From Bifidobacterium aesculapii (GTDB taxonomy: Bacteria > Actinomycetota > Actinomycetes > Actinomycetales > Bifidobacteriaceae), in assembly GCF_001417815.1 (NCBI RefSeq), contig NZ_BCFK01000073.1:1-40748 (forward strand): a DNA stretch of 40,748 bases. Direction: 5' to 3'. Below are positions 1-8,420 of the stretch, one piece after another; position 1 is the first letter of the stretch, and the number at the start of each line of letters is the position of its first letter. The notes below the pieces were generated by a model. That model was not told the origin of the DNA and did no database searches. It saw only the letters and a program-made list of their open reading frames with translations. The position numbers and the translations under genes are program-made.

Positions 1-21
1 GGGTTTCTTTCAGCACCCCTG

Positions 22-94
22 TGCGCAGGTTGCTGCCCGGACTGCGCAGGTTCGGTCTCCAATTGCGCAGGTTGCGTTCTAGACTGCGCAGGTT
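22..94. repeat. Four 10-bp repeats at exact 21-bp period
   Basis: The core TGCGCAGGTT occurs at 22, 43, 64 and 85, always 21 bases apart, with the 11-base spacers diverged. Twenty-one bases is two helical turns, so all copies face the same side of the DNA. It lies 3' of the membrane protein gene that ends at 168. Read on the minus strand in that gene's frame past its TGA, the array would encode repeated E/Q-P-A-Q motifs, so it could be a decayed coding repeat. Alternatives are a phased protein-binding array or part of a feature left of the window. The repeats are directly visible; function is unknown. Confidence 0.7.
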
Positions 95-167
95 CGGTCA
101 CAGCGGCACCGCAGGCCCACGGAACCGATGCCGGAATATCGACGGGTCTTCGTTCTAAGCCGCCACG

Positions 168-1706
168 TCACCAGGAGGTGCGGCGTCGCATGACGGCTAT
201 CAGTACGACCAGTAGTGCGGCGACGGCGATGACGACGGCCATCGCCGTCGTACTGAGCGGAGGTGCCTGCCGTTCGGCGGAGGTATCCGCGCGGCTGACG
301 GATTCCGCAGTGAACGGTGACACGTCCACCGCGAGCAGCACGCCCGGACGGTCTGCACCGTGCTGTTGGCCCGCGACGGCGTTCCCGCCACCCGCCGCGG
401 CGGCGAGCAGCACGTACCAGGTACCGCCGTCAGGCGAATACGTCCATCCGGCCGCGTGGTCGTAGATGGCGCCGGAGCCGGCGAATCGCAGTGCTCGTGT
501 GACCGCGGGGTCGTCTTCGTCGAAGGTGTTTACTCTCAGCACGACCGCATCGTCTGCACCGTCCGTCGTCCCGCTTGAATCGCCCGCGCGTGATGTGTCG
601 GACGAGCCTTGGCGGTCGAGCGAATACAACAGCGTGCCGTCGGGATTGATGGACGAGACGAGTCCTCCCGCATCCAGCCATTGCATGGTACCCGCGTCGA
701 CCACGAGTTTGCCGTTGGTCATGCCGACGAGCATGCGCGCGCCGTTCGAGGCGAGCAGGATACGGTCGAGCGGAAGATGCCGTTCGAATACCGTGCGCAC
801 GACCGTCGCTCCAACCGAACCGGATTCGTAGGCGTCGACGTCGATGGCGAGTACGCGAGCATCGGCGGTCCCCATATACAACACGCGTTGCTTGTCCGCC
901 CCTGCGGAGTAGGCGCCCACAGCATATATGGTGGCCGACGCGTCATCCGCGATATCCGTCATTGCGCCGGTGGCGACATCGACCGCCATCAGCCGCAGCG
1001 ACTGTTCGGTGCTGGTGCCGACGGAACCGTCGTCGCCGTCATCGACGCCGACGAACCACACCGTTCCCGTGGAATTCATCGTGTACGGCATGACGTCGCG
1101 CACGCGCGCGGCGTCGAAGGAACCGGGGAACCGCAGCGGCACGGTGACGCTGCCGCCGCCGTCCGTCGCGGAGAACGTGCGCACCGTCCATGAGCGGGAT
1201 GATGCGGCGTCGCCGGCGGACTCGATCACGCTGATGTGCGTACCGTCCGGGGAGGGCATGTAGTCGTCCGCGGATGACGGGAACAACGTGGTGCCGAGAT
1301 CGGAGACGTCGACGGCGACGACGCCTCCCGTGCCGTTGACGAGCATCGTGCCGCCGTCCGGCGTGAACTCGACGTGCGGCGTGGCCGTCGCGAACCCGTC
1401 GTCCACGTGCGCGACGCCCGCCACGGACAGGTCCTCGGCTCGGACGCGGCAGATCGTACCGTCTTTGCTGAAGACGAACAGGGAACGGCCGTCGGTCGTG
1501 GACGCCAGCGCGGCCGCGTCGCCGATACAGGCGTTGTCGCGCAACGACGCGGCGGCGGCAGTGCCGTCGCGGTCGAGCGCCGACGCCGTGATGACGGCAG
1601 TCAGACAGCACGCGACGGCGGCGGTGCATGCGATTGCCGTGAGCGCGATTCGCCGGAAGAGGGGAACATGAGGGGCGCGCGCAAGAAGTGAGGCAAAGGC
1701 GGACAT
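168..1706 (-). CDS. Membrane-anchored propeller-like protein of unknown function
   Basis: A 512-residue protein with an N-terminal hydrophobic segment (about residues 20-43), a long extracytoplasmic region and a C-terminal membrane helix (about 486-505) ending in RRRTSW. The middle part has repeated short units of the kind seen in beta-propellers (SxDGRSLFVFS, TPDGGTMLVNG, SPDGGTWYVLL, each a turn followed by a hydrophobic strand). I recognise no named family. The ATG has a good SD (AAGGAG, seven bases upstream). It is transcribed divergently from the response regulator and kinase at 1974-3919. It could be a surface sensor or accessory protein for that pair, but this is inferred from position only. 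Several antisense frames are open because of the GC-rich codon pattern; this frame is preferred because it gives a coherent membrane protein. Confidence 0.75.
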   Translation of the reverse strand: MSAFASLLARAPHVPLFRRIALTAIACTAAVACCLTAVITASALDRDGTAAAASLRDNACIGDAAALASTTDGRSLFVFSKDGTICRVRAEDLSVAGVAHVDDGFATATPHVEFTPDGGTMLVNGTGGVVAVDVSDLGTTLFPSSADDYMPSPDGTHISVIESAGDAASSRSWTVRTFSATDGGGSVTVPLRFPGSFDAARVRDVMPYTMNSTGTVWFVGVDDGDDGSVGTSTEQSLRLMAVDVATGAMTDIADDASATIYAVGAYSAGADKQRVLYMGTADARVLAIDVDAYESGSVGATVVRTVFERHLPLDRILLASNGARMLVGMTNGKLVVDAGTMQWLDAGGLVSSINPDGTLLYSLDRQGSSDTSRAGDSSGTTDGADDAVVLRVNTFDEDDPAVTRALRFAGSGAIYDHAAGWTYSPDGGTWYVLLAAAAGGGNAVAGQQHGADRPGVLLAVDVSPFTAESVSRADTSAERQAPPLSTTAMAVVIAVAALLVVLIAVMRRRTSW

Positions 1707-1973
1707 GGAGGCTCCTTCATCGTCGTCTGATAAGCATCATCGGTGGGTGTCGTGGCGCATACCGCCCGGCGTTCTCTGCGGTGATATGCCTTGCGATGCC
1801 ATCGTATCCAGGAAGGCTTCCGCTCATACGAAGTCGCGTGGAGACATCAACGATTGTCGCGGCGGTCGTCGCTACACCGGCGATGATATGTGCGCGCAAC
1901 GTTTGATGACGAATCGGAAGAACGGTGGCGCCGGCGGTCGTCGTCGCGCCGGCATCGGCGATACACTGCGGAT
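1707..1973. promoter_or_regulatory. Divergent intergenic region with leaderless promoter
   Basis: This 267-base gap separates the divergent membrane protein and the response regulator. TACACT at 1962-1967 is six bases before the ATG at 1974, which suggests leaderless transcription of the response regulator. No convincing -35 is seen. No other gene is supported here. Confidence 0.4.
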
Positions 1974-2672
1974 ATGGGACAGTCCAATGAAGCGCGTGGA
2001 AACGGCGACGGAGACGGGACGAGCGTCGCGGTCGGCATCATCGACAATGACGCCATCACGCTGTATGCGCTACGCGTGATCATCTCACGGATGCCGGGCA
2101 CGCGGCTGGCATGGGAGACGGCTTCGGGGCATGACGCGTTCGTCCGATGCGTGGAGGATGACGATCGGCCCGACGTGCTGCTGGTCGATATGGGACTCGC
2201 CGACATGCCCGGGCCGATGCTGTGCCGGCTCATCCGGTCCGACTCCCCGCATCCGCCGATACTGGCGATCACCTCGTATCCGATTGAACTGTATGCGGCG
2301 GATGCAGCCGATGCGGGCGCGCAGGGAATCATCGGCAAGAAGGACATGCGAATGCTGCAACAGGCCGTCAGACGTGTTGCCGACGGCGGAACGATGCCGT
2401 CGAGCGACGCTCCCGATGTGCATTTCGAGGATGCCGTGACCGCGTTCCAGCGCATCCGACGCGCTCCCGCCGAACCGGCGGCGACATTGACATGGCCGGA
2501 GATGGAGACGCTCAATCTCAGCGCGCAAGGGCTCAATCTCAACGAGATCGCCCGGCGGCTCGGCGTGCGGCCATCCACCGCGCGGTCGCACGCACGGCAT
2601 GCCCGCATCAAACTGAACGCGCGGACGCTGGGAGAGGCCCTTGTCAAATGGAATCAGGCGAAACACCGATGA
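1974..2672 (+). CDS. NarL/LuxR-family response regulator
   Basis: A 232-residue two-component response regulator. The receiver domain (about 17-140) has the acidic pocket D24/D26, the likely phosphoacceptor Asp72 in LLVDMG, Thr100 and Lys122. The C-terminal LuxR-type helix-turn-helix spans about 172-225 (LNLNEIARRLGVRPSTARSH). The frame is open further upstream, but the ATG at 1974 is chosen because the receiver begins soon after it and a TACACT -10-like box sits six bases before it, as in a leaderless actinobacterial gene. The stop overlaps the kinase start (ATGA), so the two are translationally coupled and presumably form a cognate pair. The target is unknown; the divergent membrane protein is a candidate. 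Confidence 0.88.
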   Translation: MGQSNEARGNGDGDGTSVAVGIIDNDAITLYALRVIISRMPGTRLAWETASGHDAFVRCVEDDDRPDVLLVDMGLADMPGPMLCRLIRSDSPHPPILAITSYPIELYAADAADAGAQGIIGKKDMRMLQQAVRRVADGGTMPSSDAPDVHFEDAVTAFQRIRRAPAEPAATLTWPEMETLNLSAQGLNLNEIARRLGVRPSTARSHARHARIKLNARTLGEALVKWNQAKHR

Positions 2673-3919
2673 GTGGGACGATGGGCCGCACGCTGGGGCG
2701 CATGTTGGACCGCATGATGGGTGGGAACGCCGGAACCGGTTTGTTGCGGCCGATGGACGACGACATGTCCGGGCATGGCGTGCGATGGCGCATGCTGCTT
2801 GGATGCCTGACCGTACTCGCCAGCGCCATCGCCTGGTGGATGGACGCGGATGCGGTGTTCTCGGAATCGGCGCTCTCCGATGCGGTGCCCATTGCGTTCG
2901 CCGCCGTGCAGGTGGCGGCGTTGGCATTGCTCGTGTGGCTGCCGATACCTGCGTGCGTGTTGTGCGTCGGGGAATATGTGATTGCGGCGTTTGTTCCCGG
3001 AAGCCAGCCGGACATGCTGGCCCTTGGAGTGATGACGTGCGTCGGGTATCTCTCGTACCGGCTGCGCACATGGGCGGCGCTCTGCTGCCTGCTGCTGATA
3101 TGGGTGGGGCAAGGGGTTCCCGTGGTGGTATGGCGTGAGCCGGTGGAACGGCTGGGTGCGGTGTTCCTCATCAACGCGGCGGCGTTCATGGTCGGTACGA
3201 TGTTCGCCTATCGTGGTCGCATTTCACGTGAGCGTCGGCTGACGGACAAGCTGCATGCGGCTGGTGCGTTGCATGATGCCGTCACCGGCGAGCTGTCCGC
3301 GATCGCGTTGCTGTCGCAAAGCGCGGGCGAGAGTGATTTCGGTGATGATCCCGGTGATGTGCACAGGAGCGCTTCCGAGGCTGCTTCCGGGGATGGCGGC
3401 CGCGCGCTGATGCGTGACATCAACGGGTTGTCGCTTGCGGCGCTGGACAATACTCATGCGGTCATCCGACTGCTGTCGGAGACCGAGGATGTGGAATCGA
3501 ATGCCGCGGATATCGTCCGATATTGCGAAAGCCAGAAGCAGTGGCTGCGGAATCTGGGGTTCCACGGAACGATCCGAGTGGAGGCTGATCGATGCGCGTT
3601 GTCCCCGTCCTTGGCGCGGGTGATTCGTCAATGCATCAAGGAACTGTGCGCCAACATCGCTCGTCACGCGGATATGAAGACGCCGTACCGGCTGGTCCTG
3701 CAATGCGGGAACGACGGCATCGTCATCGAACAAAGCAATGGCGTAATTGTGAGTGGTGCTGGTGGTGATGCGGAGGAGGGGGCCGGCGAATTCCGACGCA
3801 ACTTGCAATCGGGATTCGGCCTTGCGTTGCTTGAGGAACGGATAACCGGTTTCGGCGGTGCCATGTCCCGCACATTCCGGCACGGAACATGGCACATCCG
3901 CATACGACTGCCGCGGTAG
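2669..3919 (+). CDS. Membrane sensor histidine kinase
   Basis: A 416-residue sensor kinase of the NarL-partner type. About six hydrophobic segments (residues 41-60, 72-92, 94-110, 116-130, 134-155, 162-181) are followed by a dimerisation segment with the likely phospho-acceptor His202 in ALHDAVTGEL. The ATPase domain has an N-box (KELCANIARHA) and a glycine box (SGFGLALLEERITGFGG). No extracellular sensor domain is visible, so the stimulus may be sensed in the membrane. The start is set by the ATGA overlap with the preceding response regulator; an in-frame ATG at 2648 is possible but would overlap more. The catalytic Asp-box is weak (GNDGIVIEQSNG), so the ATPase domain is divergent. A strong terminator follows. 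Confidence 0.88.
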   Translation: MSGTMGRTLGRMLDRMMGGNAGTGLLRPMDDDMSGHGVRWRMLLGCLTVLASAIAWWMDADAVFSESALSDAVPIAFAAVQVAALALLVWLPIPACVLCVGEYVIAAFVPGSQPDMLALGVMTCVGYLSYRLRTWAALCCLLLIWVGQGVPVVVWREPVERLGAVFLINAAAFMVGTMFAYRGRISRERRLTDKLHAAGALHDAVTGELSAIALLSQSAGESDFGDDPGDVHRSASEAASGDGGRALMRDINGLSLAALDNTHAVIRLLSETEDVESNAADIVRYCESQKQWLRNLGFHGTIRVEADRCALSPSLARVIRQCIKELCANIARHADMKTPYRLVLQCGNDGIVIEQSNGVIVSGAGGDAEEGAGEFRRNLQSGFGLALLEERITGFGGAMSRTFRHGTWHIRIRLPR

Positions 3920-4054
3920 GGCCGGGGCGCATCCCTTGCCGCGGCTCGTCGGAACATGCGATGCCTGGCGACGGCGGTACGCAGTCGCCCTCAACTACGC
4001 CCCTGCAGTCCCTTGCGGCACAGCACGCCCACGACGACGGCGGAAACCTCAACA

Positions 4055-4100
4055 CAATAAGGCTCTGCACTGGAGATGTATCCAATGCAGAGCCTTATTG
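4055..4100. terminator. Bidirectional terminator between kinase gene and pgm
   Basis: A 20-bp stem with one mismatch: 4055-4074 pairs with 4081-4100 around a 6-base loop. The outer stem is A/T-rich (AATAAGG / CCTTATT), so both readings end in a T-rich tract. It lies between two convergent genes and is suited to stop both. Confidence 0.85.
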
Positions 4101-4138
4101 CATTGCGATGGACGCGATCTAACGCGTCACGGGTGTCG

Positions 4139-5815
4139 TCACTCGGCGAGGGCCTTGTCGACGACCTCGGTGGCTTCGGCGAGCACCTTGTCGAGGGCCT
4201 CGGGGCTCTCGAAGGACTCGGCGTACACCTTGTAGATGTTCTCGGTGCCGGAGGGGCGGGCCGCGAACCAGTTGTCCTTGGTGGTGACCTTCAGGCCGCC
4301 GATCTTGGCGTGGTTGCCCGGCGCCTCGGTGAGCTTGGCGGTGATGTCCTCGCCCGCGAGCTGCGTGGCGGTGACGTCGTCGCCGGTGAGCTTGGCGAAC
4401 TTCTGCTTCTGCTCGAGCGTGGTCGGGGTGTCGACGCGCTTGTACCAGGACTCGCCGAAGCGGGCCACCTGGTCCTTGTGCAGCTCGGCCGGGTTCTTGC
4501 CGGTCTTGGCGGTGATCTCCGCGGCCAGCAGGTCGGGGATGAGGCCGTCCTTGTCGGTGGTCCACACGCGGCCGTCACGGCGCAGGAAGCTCATGCCGGA
4601 GCTCTCCTCGCCGCCGAACGCGACCTCGCCGGAGAACAGCGGGTCGACGAACCACTTGAAGCCGACCGGCACCTCGATGACCTTCGCGTTGATGGAGGCC
4701 GCCACGCGGTCGATCAGGGAGGAGGAGACGAGCGTCTTGCCGACGGCCGCGCCCTCCGGCCAGCCCGGACGGTTGCCGCCGAACAGGTACTCCACGCACA
4801 CGGCGATGTAGTGGTTCGGGTTCATCACGCCCCAGTTCGGGCAGACGATGCCGTGACGGTCGGCGTCCGGGTCGGTGCCGCCGACGAGATCGTACTTGTC
4901 CCACGCGCCGGCGTTGAGCTGGTCCACGAGGCCCTTCATCGCGTACGGCGAGGACGGGTCCATGCGGATCTTGCCGTCGTGGTCGATGGTCATGAAGCGC
5001 CAGGTCGGGTCGACCTCGGGGCGCACCACGCCGATGTTCAGGCCGTACTTCTCGTTGATGAGCGGCCAGTAGTTCACGGAGGCGCCGCCGAGCGGGTCGA
5101 TGCCGAGGCGCACGCCGGAGTTGCGGATCACGTCGAAGTCGATGACGTTGCCGAGGTCGGCCACGTAGTGCTCGCGGAAGTCGAAGCCCTCGACGTACTC
5201 GGACTTGACGGCCTCCTCGTAGGGCACGCGCTTGACGTTCTTGTAGTCGCCGAGCAGCTCGTTGGCGCGGGCGGCGATGGCGTTGGTCACGTCGGCCGGG
5301 GCCGGGCCGCCGGTGACGGGATCGTACTTGAAGCCGCCGTCGGTGGGCGGGTTGTGGCTCGGGGTGACGACGATGCCGTCGGCGAGGCCCTCGCCCTCGA
5401 AGCGCTGCGTGCCGTCGGCCGCGCGGTTGTGGGTCAGGATCGCCTGGGAGACGACCGGGGTGGGCACGAAGTCGTCGCGGGAGTCGATGCGCACGTGCAC
5501 GCCGTTGGCGACGAGCACCTCGATGGCGGTCTTCTTCGCCGGGGCGGACAGCGCGTGCGTGTCGGAGCCGAGGTACAGCGGGCCGGTGACGCCGGCCTTC
5601 TTGCGGTATTCGGCGATGGCCTGGGAGATGGCGACGATGTGGGCCTCGTTGAACGAGGTCTTCAGGGACGATCCGCGGTGGCCGGAGGTGCCGAAGATGA
5701 CACGCTGCTCGGGGACGGACGGATCGGGGACGAGGTCATAGTACTTGCCGATGACCTCATCGACGTTGATCAGATCTGCTGGGGTGGCGGGAAGTCCCGC
5801 GTTGTTTGCTACCAT
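4139..5815 (-). CDS. pgm: Phosphoglucomutase (alpha-D-glucose phosphate-specific)
   Basis: A 558-residue cytoplasmic enzyme interconverting glucose 1-phosphate and glucose 6-phosphate, linking glycogen and nucleotide-sugar metabolism to central carbon flow. Length and N-terminus ([13 protein letters not shown]) match the bacterial Pgm type. Visible motifs: TSGHRGSS (43-50), the phosphoserine loop TPSHNPP with Ser153, the metal loop DPDADR (315-320), the sugar-binding GGEESSG (401-407) and the phosphate-binding RPSGTE (520-525). The frame is open upstream, but the family N-terminus starts at MVANNAG. A TACAAT box at 5828-5823 is seven bases before that ATG, so the mRNA is probably leaderless; an ATG nine bases upstream is less likely. 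It stands alone between the terminator and the PTS leader. Confidence 0.96.
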   Translation of the reverse strand: MVANNAGLPATPADLINVDEVIGKYYDLVPDPSVPEQRVIFGTSGHRGSSLKTSFNEAHIVAISQAIAEYRKKAGVTGPLYLGSDTHALSAPAKKTAIEVLVANGVHVRIDSRDDFVPTPVVSQAILTHNRAADGTQRFEGEGLADGIVVTPSHNPPTDGGFKYDPVTGGPAPADVTNAIAARANELLGDYKNVKRVPYEEAVKSEYVEGFDFREHYVADLGNVIDFDVIRNSGVRLGIDPLGGASVNYWPLINEKYGLNIGVVRPEVDPTWRFMTIDHDGKIRMDPSSPYAMKGLVDQLNAGAWDKYDLVGGTDPDADRHGIVCPNWGVMNPNHYIAVCVEYLFGGNRPGWPEGAAVGKTLVSSSLIDRVAASINAKVIEVPVGFKWFVDPLFSGEVAFGGEESSGMSFLRRDGRVWTTDKDGLIPDLLAAEITAKTGKNPAELHKDQVARFGESWYKRVDTPTTLEQKQKFAKLTGDDVTATQLAGEDITAKLTEAPGNHAKIGGLKVTTKDNWFAARPSGTENIYKVYAESFESPEALDKVLAEATEVVDKALAE

Positions 5816-5952
5816 GAACCCCATTGTACGGCGGTGACGGTGGACAACACGTAACTTTTTGTGACCAATTGTTCTGAAATGTGTGTGAACAGTCGTTGAA
5901 CATGCGGGCGCCAAGATGTGAGCCCTCACGACACGGCGCGGTGCGAAAGGGC

Positions 5953-5988
5953 TTGCGCAATCGTTACCGTTCTGTTATAGTCTCCGAC
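5953..5988 (+). promoter_or_regulatory. Promoter of the PTS operon
   Basis: TTGCGC at 5953-5958 and TATAGT at 5976-5981 are separated by exactly 17 bases. The predicted start near 5988 is a few bases before the antiterminator-binding RNA, giving a leader of about 180 bases to the permease ATG. Confidence 0.7.
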
Positions 5989-6000
5989 AGTTTCCTTAGC

Positions 6001-6033
6001 AGGGTTGCTACTCAAGATTTCGAGGCAAGACCT
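6001..6033 (+). promoter_or_regulatory. Ribonucleic antiterminator (RAT) site for a BglG/LicT-family protein
   Basis: The leader has GGGTTGCTACT followed by GGCAAGACCT, the two conserved sides of the RAT hairpin bound by BglG/SacY/LicT proteins (family pattern GGxTTGTTACT ... GGCAAAACC). Its 3' side (6024-6033) overlaps the left arm of the terminator at 6027, so RAT and terminator cannot both form. The protein encoded at 8421-9263 is the obvious ligand. Confidence 0.85.
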
Positions 6034-6094
6034 GAGGCGTGAGCCGAACCATATGCATATGCGCTTATGGTCCCAGACTCTTGCCTCAGGTCTT
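6027..6094 (+). terminator. RAT-controlled leader terminator upstream of the PTS gene
   Basis: Arms 6027-6038 and 6083-6094 (AAGACCTGAGGC and its complement) form a perfect 12-bp stem followed by a T run. The 44-base loop holds a second inverted pair (ACCATA / TATGGT). With the overlapping RAT hairpin this is a standard protein-dependent antitermination switch. Confidence 0.85.
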
Positions 6095-6167
6095 TTTCGT
6101 TATCTGGGCCAACGTTGACCCGGCGCATGGGGAACCGTGCAACACGAAAGAAGGAATGGAGAACACG

Positions 6168-8285
6168 ATGTCGCATCAGGACGATGTCAAGGCGATCATC
6201 ACCGCCGTCGGTGGTGCCGCCAACGTCAAGTCGTTGACGCACTGCGCCACCCGACTGCGTTTCGAGCTGAAGGACGGAGGCAAGGTCGACCAGGCCTCCC
6301 TCGACGCCAACAAGGTCGTGCTGGGCGGCGTGCCCCAGTCCGGCGACCGCTACCAGGTCGTCATCGGCGGCCAGGTGGCGAGTGTGTATGACGAGATCAT
6401 GCACCTGCCCGAAATGGCCGGCGTCGGCGCCGGCGCGTCCGCCGAGGACGCTTCGGACGGCGAGATGAGCGACGCCGAGCTCAAGGCCGCCAAGCGCAAC
6501 CAGGGCGTGCGCGGCAAGGTCGCATGGCTCGACAACTTCTTCGAATACCTCGCCGACTCGTTCCGCCCGATCCTGGGCGTGCTGCTCGGCGCGTCCATCA
6601 TCATCGCGCTCGTCAACCTGTTCATCTCCCTCGGCGTCATCCCGAATGACGAGGCGAACACCGGCCTCATGTTCATCAAGGCGCTGTGGAAGGGCGTGTT
6701 CTACTTCCTGCCGATCATGGTCGCCTACAACGCGGCCAAGAAGCTCAAGGTGGACCCGTGGCTGGGCGGCGCCATCATGGCCGCGCTCATGACCCCGCAG
6801 TTCACCGCCCTGTCCGATACGAAGACGTGGGGCGACGCCGTCAGCTGCGTGGAGAACACCACCCTCGGCACCTCCTCCTGCACCACGACCGTGTTCGGCC
6901 TGCCGATGCAGCTGTCCGACTACTCCGGCAACGTGTTCGTGCCGTTGATGATGGCCGCCGTGCTCGCCCTCGTCTACCACGGACTCAAGCGCATCATCCC
7001 CGAAAGCGTCCAGCTCGTCTTCCTGCCGTTCTTCTCGCTGATCATCGTCGGCGCGCTCACCGCGTTCATCATCGGCCCGATCGGCGTGTGGGCCGGCAAC
7101 GGCCTCGGCGTCTTCCTCGCCTGGATGAACTCGCACGCCCCGTTCATCTTCGCCATCGCGATCCCGCTGCTCTACCCGTTCCTCGTGCCGCTCGGCCTGC
7201 ACTGGCCGCTCAACGCCCTCATGCTCATGAACATCCAGTCGATGGGCTACGACTTCATCCAGGGCCCGATGGGCACGTGGAACTTCGCCTGTTTCGGCGC
7301 CACCGCCGGCGTGCTGTTCCTCTCCATCCGCGACCATGACGACCAGATGCGCCAGACCTCCATCGGCGCCCTTGCCGCCGGCCTGCTGGGTGGCGTCTCC
7401 GAGCCGTCCCTCTACGGCATCCACCTGCGCTACAAGCTCATCTACTCCCGCATGCTCGTCGGCTGTGGCGTCGGCGGCGTCGTGATCGCCGTCCTCGGCT
7501 GGCTGTTCCCGGCCACCGTCGCCTCCGGCGAGATCGTGCACGGCGTGACCACCACCGCGTTCGCCTTCACCTCCCTGCTGACCATCCCGGTCTTCAACCA
7601 GATGTGGGTGTACGCCGTGTCCATCGCAGCCGCGTTCATCACCTCTATGGTGCTCATCATCGTCATGGACTACCGCACCCCGGAGCAGAAGGCCGAGGTC
7701 AAGGCCCGTGCCGCCGCAGCGGTCGCCGCCAAGGTCGGCAAGGGCGAGGCCGCTGAGGCCGCTGAGGCCGCGCCCGCCGCCGTCGAGGCCCCTGCCGCGC
7801 CCGCCGCATCCGCGCCCGCGCCGGCAGCCGCGACCACTGCGGTGCTCGCCCCCGTCGCCGGCCACGTCGTCTCCCTCGACGACGCCGGCGACCCGGTGTT
7901 CGCCTCCCGCGCCCTCGGCGAAGGCGTCGGCGTCGTGCCGTCGGCCTCCGTCGTCAAGGCGCCCGTCTCCGGCGTGCTGCAGACCGTCGCCGAAACCGGC
8001 CACGCGTTCGGTCTCAAGACCGACGACGGCGTCGAAGTGCTCGTGCACGTCGGCATCGACACGGTCAAGATGAACGGCGAGGGCTTCGCCGTGGCCGTAG
8101 CCAAGGGCGACCGCGTCAACGCCGGAGACGAGCTCGTCACCGTCGACTTCGACAAGGTGAAGGCCGCCGGCTACAGCACCACCACGCTGATGACCGTCCT
8201 CAACACCGCCATGCTCACCGCGGTCACGCCGAAGACCGACGTGGACGTCAAGGCCGGCGACGAGGTCATCGCCGTCGAACACTGA
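6168..8285 (+). CDS. ptsG: PTS permease EIIBCA, glucose/beta-glucoside type
   Basis: A 705-residue sugar-specific PTS permease that phosphorylates its sugar during import using phosphate from HPr. Domain order is IIB-IIC-IIA. IIB (1-90) has the phosphocysteine Cys26 in THCATRLRF. IIC (about 120-500) is polytopic. An Ala/Pro-rich linker (about 515-560) leads to IIA with His612 (GHAFGL) and phospho-acceptor His627 (VLVHVGIDTVKMNGEGF). The ATG at 6168 has GGAG six bases upstream; an ATG at 6156 would sit directly against the SD. The IIB and RAT features fit the glucose/glucoside superfamily. The sugar cannot be read from sequence; glucose is the best guess. Expression should depend on the RAT leader and the antiterminator gene downstream. 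Confidence 0.92.
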   Translation: MSHQDDVKAIITAVGGAANVKSLTHCATRLRFELKDGGKVDQASLDANKVVLGGVPQSGDRYQVVIGGQVASVYDEIMHLPEMAGVGAGASAEDASDGEMSDAELKAAKRNQGVRGKVAWLDNFFEYLADSFRPILGVLLGASIIIALVNLFISLGVIPNDEANTGLMFIKALWKGVFYFLPIMVAYNAAKKLKVDPWLGGAIMAALMTPQFTALSDTKTWGDAVSCVENTTLGTSSCTTTVFGLPMQLSDYSGNVFVPLMMAAVLALVYHGLKRIIPESVQLVFLPFFSLIIVGALTAFIIGPIGVWAGNGLGVFLAWMNSHAPFIFAIAIPLLYPFLVPLGLHWPLNALMLMNIQSMGYDFIQGPMGTWNFACFGATAGVLFLSIRDHDDQMRQTSIGALAAGLLGGVSEPSLYGIHLRYKLIYSRMLVGCGVGGVVIAVLGWLFPATVASGEIVHGVTTTAFAFTSLLTIPVFNQMWVYAVSIAAAFITSMVLIIVMDYRTPEQKAEVKARAAAAVAAKVGKGEAAEAAEAAPAAVEAPAAPAASAPAPAAATTAVLAPVAGHVVSLDDAGDPVFASRALGEGVGVVPSASVVKAPVSGVLQTVAETGHAFGLKTDDGVEVLVHVGIDTVKMNGEGFAVAVAKGDRVNAGDELVTVDFDKVKAAGYSTTTLMTVLNTAMLTAVTPKTDVDVKAGDEVIAVEH

Positions 8286-8323
8286 CGGTGACGGGCGGCC
8301 CCACCGGCCGTCGCCCACCACGC

Positions 8324-8373
8324 GCCGCACCGGCTCCCCGGAATCCATCGGATCCCATGGGGGCCGGTGCGGC
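8324..8373 (+). terminator. GC-rich hairpin between PTS and antiterminator genes
   Basis: GCCGCACCGGC plus CCCC at 8324-8339 pairs with 8359-8373 with a single bulged T. There is no T run, so it is either a weak intrinsic terminator that lowers antiterminator expression relative to the permease or an RNA-stabilising structure. Confidence 0.5.
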
Positions 8374-8420
8374 CGCGCATGCAGTACCATTGACGAATCC
8401 TGCGGTGTGAAAGGGATGCC

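Noticed and set aside
4076..5854. Plus-strand open frame of 592 codons opposite pgm
   Set aside because: Composition of Gly/Val/Ala/Asp repeats without motif; pgm on the other strand is certain.
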